Of a stretch of 64,000 bases of DNA, positions 17,839 through 27,413 are shown in pieces. Under the pieces are notes generated by a model that had not been told where the DNA came from, ran no database searches, and was given only the letters and a program-made list of their open reading frames with translations. Within the stretch, counting starts at the first letter, position 1. Every line of letters begins with the position of its first letter. The DNA is from Capnocytophaga ochracea DSM 7271 (GTDB taxonomy: Bacteria; Bacteroidota; Bacteroidia; Flavobacteriales; Flavobacteriaceae), in NCBI RefSeq assembly GCF_000023285.1, contig NC_013162.1, positions 722,501-786,500 on the forward strand, given 5' to 3'. The position numbers and the translations under genes are program-made.

Positions 17839-20305
17839 AATCAACCTTCTCTTAACACTTGCCCTTACTACTTCGAGCTGGTCGCAACAACAGCAAACTC
17901 TTGAAAAAGGGTGGAAATTTACTCGTGAGGACAAACCGGTGTTCTCGCAAACCAATTATAACGATGCGAAATGGCAACGCGTAACCGTGCCTCACGATTG
18001 GGCTATCTATGGTCCTTTTGATATGGAAAACGATATCCAGCGCACGGCTATCAAGCAGGACGGACAAAAAGCAGCTATTGAACACACAGGGCGTACGGGA
18101 GGGTTACCTTTTGTAGGCGTAGGTTGGTACCGCACGCAGTTCAACGTGCCTGAACTTACGTCCGATAAGCAAGTGTTTGTACAGTTTGACGGGGCGATGA
18201 GTAACCCCGAAGTATTTGTAAACGGACAAAAAGCTGGTGAATGGCACAACGGCTATAACACTTTCTTTTTGGATATCACTCCTTACGTAAAAGCCAATAA
18301 CAACACTTTGGCAGTGCGCCTCAACAACCTTACCCAGATGTCGCGTTGGTATCCAGGGGCAGGCTTGTACCGCAATGTGCATATTATTACTAAAAACAAG
18401 ACGCATATCCCTATTTGGGGTGTACAGATTACCACCCCCGAAATAACAAACAACTTCGCCAAAGTAGTAGTAAATACTGAGTTTGTAGCTGATAAGAAGA
18501 CTTCAGTTACCGCAGAAACTGTTATTTTCAATAATCAAGGTGAAAAAGTAGCGTATACCAATACCAAAGCGACTCCTTACACTACCGATAAAATTTCAGC
18601 AGAGCTGTATATTGATAATCCTCGTTTGTGGGACATCGGCAAGCCGTACCTCTATAAAGCCGTTACCAAGCTCTATGAAGGTGATACTGTAAAAGATGAG
18701 GTAACCACTACCTTCGGGATTCGCTCTATCGAACTCAAGCCTAACGATGGTCTGTACCTCAACGGGCGCAAAATCAAAATACAAGGGGTGTGTATGCACC
18801 ACGATTTAGGTCCGCTGGGCGGGGCAGTAAATGAGAGTGCTATACGTCGACAAATACGCATTATGCAGGATATGGGTGTGAATGCTATCCGCACTTCGCA
18901 CAATATGCCCGCGCCTGAATATGTGCGCGCTGCCGATGAAATGGGTATGCTACTCGCCGTAGAGAGTTTCGACGAATGGGCTATCCCAAAAGTAGAAAAC
19001 GGTTATCACTTGTACTTCAAAGAATGGGTAGAAAAAGACCTTACGAACCTTGTAAAACACTACCGCAACAACCCTAGCGTGCTGATGTGGTTCATCGGGA
19101 ATGAGGTGGAAGAACAGAGTGTAGAAAGTGGCTCGCAAGTAGCGCGCTATTTGCAAGATATCATCAAAAAATACGATACTACCCGCCCCGTGAGCAATGG
19201 TATGGATAGACCCCACGATGTGCTCAAAAACAATATGGCAGCAACGATGCAGTTAATGGGTTTTAATTACCGTCCGTTTAAGTACAAAGAGGCTTACCGC
19301 AAGTTGCCACAACAGCTTATTTTGGGTAGTGAAACCGCCTCAACAGTGAGTTCGCGTGGGGTGTATAAGTTCCCCGTAGAGCGCAAATCAATGGCTAAAT
19401 ACCCCGATATGCAATCGTCGTCTTATGACGTAGAACACTGCGGTTGGTCGAACTTGCCCGAAGACGACTGGATACATCAAGAGGATTTGCCTTATACCGT
19501 AGGAGAGTTTATCTGGACAGGTTTCGACTATCTGGGCGAACCTACTCCTTACTATGTGGAATGGCCATCACACAGTTCCTATTTTGGGGCAGTAGATTTG
19601 GCAGGACTACCCAAAGACCGTTTCTATCTCTACCGCTCACATTGGAATAAGGAAGCCGAAACCTTACATATCCTCCCTCATTGGAATTGGGAAGGGCGCG
19701 AGGGGCAAACAACTCCTATCTTCGTTTATACTAATTATCCTTCTGCCGAATTGTTTATCAATGGCAAAAGTCAAGGAAAACGCAGTAAAGACCTCTCTAT
19801 AAAATTAGAAGAGGAAGAAAAAGACGGCAATCCGTCAGACCTCAACCGCCAAAAGCGTTACCGCCTAATGTGGATGGATACTAAGTACGAACCTGGCACA
19901 GTGAAAGTAGTAGCTTACGATGCCAATGGTAAGGCAGTAGCCGAAAAAGAAATCCGTACTGCTGGCAAGCCTTATGCATTGCGCCTCAGCAATGAACACA
20001 AAACAGTGCTTACCCCTAATAGCAAAGACCTCGCTTTCATCACCGTAGAAGCGGTAGATAAGGACGGCAATCTATGTCCAACAGTCAATGACCTTGTGCA
20101 GTTCAGTGTGAAAGGAGCTGGCTTTTATAAAGCGGCTGCCAATGGCGATGCTACTTGCACCGACCCATTTCACTTGCCTAAAATGCACCTCTTCAACGGA
20201 AAATTAGTGATGATGGTACAAGCAGGTGAAAAAGCAGGCGAAATTACTATTGAGGCAAAAAGTAAAACGCTAAAAGGAAAGATTTCAGTAGAAGTTAGAA
20301 AATAG
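17831..20305 (+). CDS. Glycoside hydrolase family 2 (beta-galactosidase-like), exported
   Basis: GH2 enzymes remove terminal beta-linked galactose, mannose or glucuronic acid. From the ATG at 17831 the protein has 824 residues with a signal peptide (about 1-18). It then has the sugar-binding domain (WYRTQFNVP, FDGAMSNPEVFVNG, RWYPGAGLYRNVHI), the immunoglobulin-like domain and the TIM barrel. The acid/base is E425 (WFIGNE) and the likely nucleophile E501 (ILGSE). The C-terminal third looks like DUF4982 plus a further beta domain found in Bacteroidota enzymes. The start overlaps the restriction gene by eight bases and I see no promoter in between. It may be read from the restriction-modification transcript. 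A hairpin terminator follows. Confidence 0.92.
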   Translation: MNKINLLLTLALTTSSWSQQQQTLEKGWKFTREDKPVFSQTNYNDAKWQRVTVPHDWAIYGPFDMENDIQRTAIKQDGQKAAIEHTGRTGGLPFVGVGWYRTQFNVPELTSDKQVFVQFDGAMSNPEVFVNGQKAGEWHNGYNTFFLDITPYVKANNNTLAVRLNNLTQMSRWYPGAGLYRNVHIITKNKTHIPIWGVQITTPEITNNFAKVVVNTEFVADKKTSVTAETVIFNNQGEKVAYTNTKATPYTTDKISAELYIDNPRLWDIGKPYLYKAVTKLYEGDTVKDEVTTTFGIRSIELKPNDGLYLNGRKIKIQGVCMHHDLGPLGGAVNESAIRRQIRIMQDMGVNAIRTSHNMPAPEYVRAADEMGMLLAVESFDEWAIPKVENGYHLYFKEWVEKDLTNLVKHYRNNPSVLMWFIGNEVEEQSVESGSQVARYLQDIIKKYDTTRPVSNGMDRPHDVLKNNMAATMQLMGFNYRPFKYKEAYRKLPQQLILGSETASTVSSRGVYKFPVERKSMAKYPDMQSSSYDVEHCGWSNLPEDDWIHQEDLPYTVGEFIWTGFDYLGEPTPYYVEWPSHSSYFGAVDLAGLPKDRFYLYRSHWNKEAETLHILPHWNWEGREGQTTPIFVYTNYPSAELFINGKSQGKRSKDLSIKLEEEEKDGNPSDLNRQKRYRLMWMDTKYEPGTVKVVAYDANGKAVAEKEIRTAGKPYALRLSNEHKTVLTPNSKDLAFITVEAVDKDGNLCPTVNDLVQFSVKGAGFYKAAANGDATCTDPFHLPKMHLFNGKLVMMVQAGEKAGEITIEAKSKTLKGKISVEVRK

Positions 20306-20338
20306 TACATAGAAATTAGATGCTGTTATTTTTATATG

Positions 20339-20375
20339 CTTTGCCAAAGGACAAGAGCCTTTGGCAAAGTTTTTT
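20339..20375 (+). terminator. Terminator after the GH2 gene
   Basis: A 12-bp stem CTTTGCCAAAGG / CCTTTGGCAAAG with a seven-base loop is followed by TTTTTT. The stem resembles the ACTTTGGCAAAGT hairpin repeats elsewhere in the window. Confidence 0.85.
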
Positions 20376-20400
20376 ATAGTAGAGGTAGAGCTGAGAACAA

Positions 20401-20431
20401 TTGGTGTATTAACAAAAATATTATATCTTTG
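20401..20431 (+). promoter_or_regulatory. Promoter of the GNAT gene at 20458
   Basis: TATCTTTG at 20424-20431 with TTGG at 20401-20404 and a 19-base spacer. It sets the start at the ATG 20458 rather than at the GTG inside the -7 box. Confidence 0.7.
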
Positions 20432-20457
20432 TGCTTTCATCTACAAATTGTCCACTT

Positions 20458-21105
20458 ATGAACTACCGTCTTACCTCTCCCGCCGATGCCCGCAAAGTAG
20501 CCACTATACTCACCGATGCTTTTGCTAACTACAATATGTATCGCGAAGTGCTCAACTCTTTTTTTACTACCGATAGCAAGTATATAGACTATCTGAACAA
20601 ATTGCATTATGTACAAGTGATGAGTAATATCCGTAAGGGTTATTGCCTGATAGCCGAAGAAAACAACGATATTATAGCCGTCGCAGTGATGCAATCGTTG
20701 CGATACACTCGTATTACCCTTTGGGACTACCTGCGCTCGGGTGCTTTTGCGCTTTGGCGTTATGCCAAACCTACTCAATGTTTTTTGCCTTTCTTAGACA
20801 AGAGTAGCGAGCACGCTAAAAAACAAACTTCTGAAAACAAGTGGTATTTAGAGAGTTTTGTAGTGAGTCCCGCGTGGCAAGGTAAACACATAGGAGGTAG
20901 ATTTTTAGACGAAGCCGTTTTGCCTTTAGTAGCGCGAGAAGGAGGTAACCAACTCAGCTTGGTTACCAATACCGAAACAAATATATCTTTCTACCAAAAA
21001 CACGGTTTTGAGCAAATCCACCAAACCAAAATAGGAGGCGTAGATGTTTGGACGATGCTAATGGAAGTGAAGAGTTGCTATAAAGCACCTGACAACCCTG
21101 ATTAG
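20458..21105 (+). CDS. GNAT-family N-acetyltransferase
   Basis: The 215-residue protein from the ATG at 20458 (MNYRLTSPADARKV) has the GNAT fold. It has an N-terminal strand and helix, a central ILYLES-like strand (WYLESFVVSPAWQGKHIGGRFLDEAVLP) with the acetyl-CoA loop around WQGKHIGG, and the late strand ISFYQKHGFE. Such enzymes acetylate small amines or proteins; the substrate is unknown. It stands alone between a terminator and the ileS promoter. Confidence 0.87.
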   Translation: MNYRLTSPADARKVATILTDAFANYNMYREVLNSFFTTDSKYIDYLNKLHYVQVMSNIRKGYCLIAEENNDIIAVAVMQSLRYTRITLWDYLRSGAFALWRYAKPTQCFLPFLDKSSEHAKKQTSENKWYLESFVVSPAWQGKHIGGRFLDEAVLPLVAREGGNQLSLVTNTETNISFYQKHGFEQIHQTKIGGVDVWTMLMEVKSCYKAPDNPD

Positions 21106-21114
21106 AAGAGTAAC

Positions 21115-21145
21115 TTGGTACTTTGAAACTTTTTTTCTACTTTTG
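21115..21145 (+). promoter_or_regulatory. Promoter of ileS
   Basis: TACTTTTG at 21138-21145 fits TAnnTTTG and TTGG at 21115-21118 lies 19 bases upstream. The start codon follows about 45 bases later. Confidence 0.6.
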
Positions 21146-21190
21146 CGCCAACATTAACCATTCACCATTCATCATTAATTATTGTTTTAT

Positions 21191-24100
21191 ATGAAATTCA
21201 ACGAGTACAAACACTTAGACCTTACTAAGATAGCAGAAGAAATATTGGCTTTCTGGAAAGCCACTAACATCTTTGAGCAGAGTATCGCCTCACGTGAGGG
21301 CGCTATTCCGTTCGTGTTTTTTGAAGGACCACCATCTGCCAATGGCGTGCCTGGTATTCACCACGTGATGGCGCGCTCTATTAAGGATATTTTCTGCCGT
21401 TATAAAACTCAGAAAGGATTTCAAGTAAAACGCAAAGCAGGATGGGATACCCACGGCTTGCCAGTAGAACTCGGGGTAGAGAAAGAACTCGGCATTACCA
21501 AAGAAGATATAGGCAAGAAAATAAGCGTTGAGGACTATAACAAGGCTTGTAAGGAAGCCGTGATGCGCTATACCGATATCTGGAACGACCTTACCGAGAA
21601 AATAGGCTACTGGGTGGATATGGACGACCCTTATATCACCTACAAACCTAAGTATATGGAAAGCGTGTGGTGGCTTTTGAAACAACTGTACAACAAGCAG
21701 TTGCTATACAAAGGCTACACCATTCAGCCTTATTCGCCTAAGGCAGGAACAGGCTTGTCATCACACGAGCTCAACCAACCTGGCTGCTACCGCGATGTGA
21801 GTGATACTACGGTTGTGGCGCAGTTTAAAGTAAAAACATTAGTAGCAGCGGCAAGTAAAACATTGGGTAACCCTACCGAACCTATTCATATCCTCGCTTG
21901 GACAACCACCCCTTGGACGTTGCCTTCTAACACCGCGCTTGCTGTGGGCAAAGAGATTGACTATGTACTCGTAAAAACATTCAATCAATATACTTTTGAG
22001 CCGATTACAATCATCATTGGCAAACCGCTTTTGGCAAAACAATTCGGCAAAAAGTTCGTAGAGGGTGATGCAACTGCTTTGGCGGCTTACACACCCGAAA
22101 GCAAAACTATCCCTTATCAAATTATAGGGGAATGCAAAGGTGCTGACCTTGTGGGTACTACTTATGAGCAACTCATTCCTTGGTGCACTCCTGCCGAAAA
22201 TCCTACTGAGGCTTTCCGTGTGATTGCAGGCGACTTTGTTACCACTGATGACGGTACCGGTATCGTGCATATTGCGCCTACTTTTGGTGCTGATGACGCC
22301 CGTGTAGCCAAAGAATACGGCGTGCCCCCAATGCTTGTGAAAGACGCGCACGGCAATTTGATTCCGTTAGTAGATTTGCAAGGAAAATTCATCACAGGAC
22401 ACAATATTCCTGAGGCTTTTGCCGGTAAATACATCAAAAATGAGTATTACGATGCAGGGCAAGCGCCTGAAAAATCGTGGGATGTGAGCTTGGCTATCCT
22501 CCTCAAAGAAGAAAACAAGGCTTTCAAAGTAGAGAAATACGTACACAGCTATCCGCACTGCTGGCGTACTGATAAACCCGTGTTGTACTACCCGCTCGAC
22601 TCGTGGTTTGTACGTGTAACCGATTTCAAAGAGCGTATGTTTGACCTCAATGAAACCATCAACTGGAAACCTAAAGCTACCGGTGAAGGGCGTTTTGGCA
22701 ACTGGCTCAAAAATGCGAATGACTGGAACCTTTCGCGTTCGCGCTATTGGGGTATCCCGCTACCTATTTGGCGTACAGACGATAAGCAAGAGGAATTCTG
22801 CATAGGTTCGGTAGAAGAACTAAAAGCCGAAATACAAAAAGCTATCGCAGCAGGAGTGATGACAGCCGACCCTTATAAAGATTTTGTGGTAGGCGACAAC
22901 TCCGAAAGCAATTACAACAAGGTAGATTTACACAAAAATATAGTAGATAACATAGTGCTTGTATCACCATCGGGCAAGCCAATGCACCGCGAAACTGACC
23001 TTATCGACGTATGGTTTGACTCGGGCTCTATGCCGTATGCACAATGGCACTATCCTTTTGAAAACAAGGAATTTATCGATAACCACACTGCTTATCCAGC
23101 CGACTTTATAGCCGAAGGGGTAGACCAAACACGTGGTTGGTTCTATACACTTCACGCAATTGCTACTTCGGTTTTTGACAGTGTGGCGTACAAAAACGTA
23201 GTGTCTAACGGATTGGTGCTCGACAAGAACGGACAAAAGATGTCGAAACGCTTGGGCAATGCGGTAGACCCATTCACTACTATAGCCGAGTATGGCGCCG
23301 ATGCCACTCGCTGGTATATGATTTCGAACGCAAACCCTTGGGATAACCTCAAATTCGATTTGGAAGGGGTAGCTGAGGTGCGCCGCAAATTCTTCGGTAC
23401 GCTCTACAACACCTATTCATTCTTTGCGCTTTATGCCAATACCGACAGCTTCACTTACGCTGAAGCGGATATACCACTGGCTGAACGCCCTGAAATAGAT
23501 CGCTGGATACTTTCGGAACTCAACACCCTCATCAAAGAAGTAGATGCCCTCTATGCCGATTATGAGCCTACCCGTGCTACGCGTGCTATTTCCGATTTTG
23601 TACAAGAAAACCTCAGCAACTGGTATGTGCGCTTGTCACGTCGCCGTTTCTGGAAAGGAGAGTATGAAGCCGACAAGATAGCCGCTTACCAAACCCTTTA
23701 CACCTGCCTCATAACCATCGCTAAACTGATGGCTCCTGTAGCGCCTTTCTATGCCGATAGATTGTACAAAGACTTGGTGAGCGTTACCGGTAAAGAAAAT
23801 AAAGAAAGTGTACACCTCACTGATTTCCCTGTGGCTAACGAAAGTTACATCGATAAGTCATTGGAAAGCAAGATGCAGAAAGCACAGACCATCTCGTCCT
23901 TAGTACTATCATTGCGCAAGAAAGAAAGCATCAAGGTGCGTCAGCCACTGCAAAAGATAATGATACCGATAGCCAACGCCACTGAGCGTGCTGAAATAGA
24001 AGCCGTAGCAAATCTTATCAAGCACGAGGTGAATGTGAAGGAAATAGAGCTTTTGGAAGATGCCTCAGGTATATTGGTAAAACAAATCAAACCGAACTTC

Positions 24101-24598
24101 AAGACCTTAGGACCTAAGTTTGGTAAAGATATGAAAGCCATTGCCACAGCGGTACAAGAATTTGGTCAGCAGGAAATAGCACAGTTTGAAAAAGCACAAA
24201 CGTACAGCTTGCAACTGCCTGACAAAACGGTTACTTTGAGTTTGGACGATGTAGAAATCAGCACCCAAGATATAGAAGGCTGGTTGGTTGCCACCGCTGG
24301 TAGTCTATTGGTAGCATTAGATATTCACATCACCCCCGAACTGCGCCAAGAAGGTATCGCTCGCGAGTTGGTGAACCGCATTCAGAATATCCGCAAGGAC
24401 AATGATTACGACATCACCGACCGCATACAAATACGCCTCCAAGCGCACACTGCCCTACAAGAGGCAGTAACTGCCAACGAAGCTTACATCAAGAACGAAA
24501 CCCTTACTAACAGCATCTCTTTTGTAGATAGCCTGCCAGAGGGTGAAGAAATAGCATTCGATGAAGTAACGACAAGAATAGTTGTTAGCCGGTCGTAA
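21191..24598 (+). CDS. ileS: Isoleucyl-tRNA synthetase, type 2 with a GXHH active-site motif
   Basis: IleRS joins isoleucine to tRNA(Ile). From the ATG at 21191 (MKFNEYKHLDL) it has 1135 residues: Rossmann catalytic core, CP1 editing domain (about 190-400), KMSKR loop (GQKMSKRLGN) and a long anticodon-binding and C-terminal region. Length and sequence are of the eukaryote-like type 2. The signature usually written HXGH is here G-I-H-H at residues 55-58 (bases 21353-21364). This first/third swap is the form linked in the literature to very high mupirocin resistance of some type 2 IleRS. It is not rare in Bacteroidota, as far as I recall. A strong terminator follows at 24655. Confidence 0.97.
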   Translation: MKFNEYKHLDLTKIAEEILAFWKATNIFEQSIASREGAIPFVFFEGPPSANGVPGIHHVMARSIKDIFCRYKTQKGFQVKRKAGWDTHGLPVELGVEKELGITKEDIGKKISVEDYNKACKEAVMRYTDIWNDLTEKIGYWVDMDDPYITYKPKYMESVWWLLKQLYNKQLLYKGYTIQPYSPKAGTGLSSHELNQPGCYRDVSDTTVVAQFKVKTLVAAASKTLGNPTEPIHILAWTTTPWTLPSNTALAVGKEIDYVLVKTFNQYTFEPITIIIGKPLLAKQFGKKFVEGDATALAAYTPESKTIPYQIIGECKGADLVGTTYEQLIPWCTPAENPTEAFRVIAGDFVTTDDGTGIVHIAPTFGADDARVAKEYGVPPMLVKDAHGNLIPLVDLQGKFITGHNIPEAFAGKYIKNEYYDAGQAPEKSWDVSLAILLKEENKAFKVEKYVHSYPHCWRTDKPVLYYPLDSWFVRVTDFKERMFDLNETINWKPKATGEGRFGNWLKNANDWNLSRSRYWGIPLPIWRTDDKQEEFCIGSVEELKAEIQKAIAAGVMTADPYKDFVVGDNSESNYNKVDLHKNIVDNIVLVSPSGKPMHRETDLIDVWFDSGSMPYAQWHYPFENKEFIDNHTAYPADFIAEGVDQTRGWFYTLHAIATSVFDSVAYKNVVSNGLVLDKNGQKMSKRLGNAVDPFTTIAEYGADATRWYMISNANPWDNLKFDLEGVAEVRRKFFGTLYNTYSFFALYANTDSFTYAEADIPLAERPEIDRWILSELNTLIKEVDALYADYEPTRATRAISDFVQENLSNWYVRLSRRRFWKGEYEADKIAAYQTLYTCLITIAKLMAPVAPFYADRLYKDLVSVTGKENKESVHLTDFPVANESYIDKSLESKMQKAQTISSLVLSLRKKESIKVRQPLQKIMIPIANATERAEIEAVANLIKHEVNVKEIELLEDASGILVKQIKPNFKTLGPKFGKDMKAIATAVQEFGQQEIAQFEKAQTYSLQLPDKTVTLSLDDVEISTQDIEGWLVATAGSLLVALDIHITPELRQEGIARELVNRIQNIRKDNDYDITDRIQIRLQAHTALQEAVTANEAYIKNETLTNSISFVDSLPEGEEIAFDEVTTRIVVSRS

Positions 24599-24654
24599 TA
24601 CAACAAGCTGTCACACACTTTGCCAATATCCCTAGATTTTGACAAAGTGATAAG

Positions 24655-24694
24655 AAAAGCGCGATGTTTAAAATGATAAACATCGCGCTTTTTT
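24655..24694 (+). terminator. Terminator of ileS
   Basis: A stem of about 16 bp (AAAAGCGCGATGTTTA with TAAACATCGCGCTTTTTT), a six-base loop (24671-24676) and a T-run. It begins 56 bases after the ileS stop. Confidence 0.9.
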
Positions 24695-24715
24695 ATTGAC
24701 TAATTTACCAATCTT

Positions 24716-24985
24716 TCTTCTCTTTTCTTTCGTCTCGAAACCCCGTTTTTAACATTTTTAGCGGTGTTGTATTACTTTATGAATCAACTGCTTATACACC
24801 CTTTCTATACCAATCGTCCAAGATTCGTATAAGCTTCCTATAAGCTCTCTATAAGCTAACCACACCCATCTTACAGCTCATTTTTTACCTTTCACCTCAA
24901 CACGTCCTTCCGTTCTTTTCCGTTTCCTTCCGAATCCTCCAACCCATCCTCTAAACTGTCCGACTCGTCTGAAAAGTCCGCCTCG
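24716..24985 (-). repeat. Dispersed intergenic element, copy 2 (inverted)
   Basis: This is the reverse complement of the element at 13262-13517. On the plus strand the 11-bp units read TTCGTATAAGC, TTCCTATAAGC and TCTCTATAAGC (24824-24856), and CTCGAAACCCCG marks the other end. The purine-rich flank (CGGAAGGAAACGG on the minus strand) and a further CGGAC-rich stretch are shared with copy 1. Confidence 0.85.
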
Positions 24986-25281
24986 CCCATTTCTCTTGGT
25001 GGTATTATTGGCATTTCTGGTATTTCTGGCATTATTAGCTTTTACCCCATTTTCTCATTCCCTAATTTTCTCACTTCCTCATTTTCTAATTAAAAGTATA
25101 TTTCAAAAAGTGTTTAGGTACTGAAAACTTTAATTTTTAGAATCAGAAAGATAAAAAAGTGAGGTTCAACGGCAGAAATTTTTAGAGCATTTATAACTTA
25201 TAAAAATGTATTTGTCCTAACTTTATAACTATCAAAATGTTCACTAAAATTGTTAATAACTGTGTTGATAACTATTTTATT

Positions 25282-25317
25282 TTTGTTGAAAACTTATCAC
25301 TTTATTCCGTATCTTTG
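25282..25317 (+). promoter_or_regulatory. Promoter of nrdDG
   Basis: TATCTTTG at 25310-25317 with TTTG or TTGA at 25282-25289 (about 20-base spacer). It is some 305 bases upstream of the nrdD start and is the last good TAnnTTTG match before it, so the transcript should have a long leader. Confidence 0.6.
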
Positions 25318-25622
25318 CCCCAGCAACTAAGGAAAAAACACTTCCCCTTTTTAGGGAACTTATAAAAGCAACATTATTCAATGCGTTATAAATGAGTGAT
25401 TTATATAAATCACTCAGCACTTTCTTTCTCTCTAACTAAAAGAAGAGAGTTAAAAATAAACTCATTAGGCTATGCTTGTATTATATAAACATTCCTAATA
25501 CATCACATACTTGAAAATTGTTAATAAAATAGAGAAATTAGTGATTATTATCATTACAACTTGGAAGCTTAATGCTCGAGAAATTAAAATTTATATCTGA
25601 AATAATAATAAAATAAAAAATT
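25318..25622 (+). promoter_or_regulatory. Long structured leader of nrdD, with palindrome and possible 15-codon leader peptide
   Basis: The leader of about 300 bases carries a 22-base perfect palindrome (GAGTGATTTATATAAATCAC plus TC, 25394-25415) and a second inverted repeat CTCTC...GAGAG near 25430-25448. An open frame of 15 codons (M-S-D-L-Y-K-S-L-S-T-F-F-L-S-N, 25392-25439) overlaps the palindrome. It may be a regulator-binding site, an RNA structure or a leader peptide; none is proven. It matches no riboswitch I recognise. Confidence 0.45.
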
Positions 25623-27413
25623 ATGTCTAAATTCACTAAGCTTACAGCTGAACAGCTTCAAACAAAGCGTAATTTCATCGAAAATTACCTACAATCTCAC
25701 AATGCCGCTACTGGGTCTCTCTTCGATGCCAATGCCAATGTGGCACATAAAAACATCGCTACGATGGAGGCAGAACTCAATAAAGATATCAATATTCAAG
25801 TGAACCGTTCGCTCGTGTCTCACAAAATCGAACAGCTCTTTGGCAAAGAATTAGCCGATGAGTATATCCGTCAGATTGAGGAACACGAAATCTACGTGCA
25901 CGACGAAACGAGCCTCAAACCTTATTGTGTGAGCGTTTCGATGTATCCTTTGCTCTTGGACGGGCTCGTAAAACTCGGCGGTGAAAGCAAAGCTCCACAA
26001 CACTTAGCAAGCTATTGCGGGTCGTTCGTGAACTTCCTCTTTTCCGTTTCCTCTCAGTTTGCAGGAGCGGTAGCAACGGTAGAGTTTCTAATGTACTTCG
26101 ACCATTTTGCTCGTAAAGACTATGGCGACGATTACCTCAATACCCATCGTGAAGTGATAGAAAACGAACTGCAACACGTAGTATACGCTATCAATCAGCC
26201 AGCAGCAGCACGTGGCTATCAATCAGTATTCTGGAACATATCGCTATATGACCGCCCGTATTTCGACTCGATGTTCGGTACATTCGTTTACCCCGATGGT
26301 AGCAAACCTTCTTATGAGTCTTTAGACAAGCTCCAACAGTTCTTTATGCATTGGTTCAATATTGAGCGCACGAAAGCGATACTCACCTTCCCTGTGGTAA
26401 CCGCAGCAATGCTCACTAAGGACAAACACGTGTACGACGAGCATTTTGCGCGCTTCTGTGCTAAAGAACTCAGTGAGGGCAATGCATTCTTCATCTATCA
26501 ATCAGATAATGCCGATTCATTAGCAAGTTGCTGTCGCTTACGCAATGAAATTTCTGATAACACTTTTAGTTATTCACTCGGTGCGGGAGGTGTTTCTACC
26601 GGTAGTATTAATGTGATAACCATTAATATGAATCGCCTATACCAAAAACACTTATCGTTGGAACGCACCTTAGATAATATCCATAAATACCAAGTAGCTT
26701 ACCGTGCCATTGTGCAAGAGTACAAAGATGCGGGTATGTTACCAGTGTACGATGCGGGCTTTATCTCACTTGATAAACAATTCCTCACCGTTGGTATTAA
26801 CGGAATGGTGGAAGCTGCCGAGTATTTAGGTATTCGCATTTCGGATAATCCCGACTATAAGGCGTTCATCAACAAAAACCTCAAACTAATTTACGACAAG
26901 AACAAGGAAGCTAAAGCCAAATACGGCTTTATGTTCAATACCGAGTTTGTACCTGCCGAGAATTTAGGCGTAAAGAATGCGGCGTGGGACAAAGCCGACG
27001 GCTTGCAAGTGCCACGTGATTGCTACAATTCATATTTCTATATTGTGGAAGACAGCTCTCAAAACCTTATCGATAAGTTCTATTTACACGGAAACGACTA
27101 TATACAGTACTTAGACGGCGGTTCGGCTTACCACTGCAATCTCGAAGAATACACCACTGCCGAAGGTTTTTATAAGTTGCTAAATGTAGCCGCTAAAACG
27201 GGTTGTAACTACTTCTGCTTTAATATATGCGTAACCGTGTGCAACGATTGTGGCTATATCGATAAACACACGCACGACCACTGCACCCATTGTGGTTCTG
27301 AAAATATCGACCACGCGACACGGGTGATAGGCTATCTCAAACGCATTACTAATTTCTCTAAAGACCGACAAAAAGAAGCTAAAATACGTTACTATGGGAA
27401 CGCTACGGTATAG
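25623..27413 (+). CDS. nrdD: Anaerobic (class III) ribonucleoside-triphosphate reductase
   Basis: NrdD makes deoxyribonucleotides without oxygen, using a glycyl radical. The 596 residues hold the ten-stranded barrel, the C-terminal zinc site (C540, C543, C554, C557 in CNDCG...CTHCG) and the radical loop RVIGY with Gly570. There is no N-terminal ATP-cone domain; the protein starts almost directly with the barrel region and is shorter than the E. coli enzyme. This matches compact class III forms, and the reductant (formate or a redoxin) cannot be decided here. The activase gene nrdG overlaps its end by 20 bases. It fits a facultatively anaerobic or capnophilic organism. Confidence 0.95.
   Translation: MSKFTKLTAEQLQTKRNFIENYLQSHNAATGSLFDANANVAHKNIATMEAELNKDINIQVNRSLVSHKIEQLFGKELADEYIRQIEEHEIYVHDETSLKPYCVSVSMYPLLLDGLVKLGGESKAPQHLASYCGSFVNFLFSVSSQFAGAVATVEFLMYFDHFARKDYGDDYLNTHREVIENELQHVVYAINQPAAARGYQSVFWNISLYDRPYFDSMFGTFVYPDGSKPSYESLDKLQQFFMHWFNIERTKAILTFPVVTAAMLTKDKHVYDEHFARFCAKELSEGNAFFIYQSDNADSLASCCRLRNEISDNTFSYSLGAGGVSTGSINVITINMNRLYQKHLSLERTLDNIHKYQVAYRAIVQEYKDAGMLPVYDAGFISLDKQFLTVGINGMVEAAEYLGIRISDNPDYKAFINKNLKLIYDKNKEAKAKYGFMFNTEFVPAENLGVKNAAWDKADGLQVPRDCYNSYFYIVEDSSQNLIDKFYLHGNDYIQYLDGGSAYHCNLEEYTTAEGFYKLLNVAAKTGCNYFCFNICVTVCNDCGYIDKHTHDHCTHCGSENIDHATRVIGYLKRITNFSKDRQKEAKIRYYGNATV

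Larger units (their letters stand above)
24599..25622. other. 1-kb gap between ileS and nrdD: terminator, dispersed element copy 2, promoter and long leader
   Basis: It holds the ileS terminator (24655-24694), copy 2 of the dispersed element (24716-24985), short GGCATTTCTGG-type direct repeats near 25010-25040 and an AT-rich stretch with no gene. The nrdD promoter (25282-25317) and its roughly 300-base leader follow. I found no protein gene; a possible 15-codon leader frame is listed separately. Confidence 0.7.

Noticed and set aside
25394-25415. FNR or CRP operator in the nrdD leader
   Set aside because: TGAT and ATCA are separated by eight bases (FNR needs four) and GTGA/TCAC by ten (CRP needs six). 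It is also downstream of the promoter.
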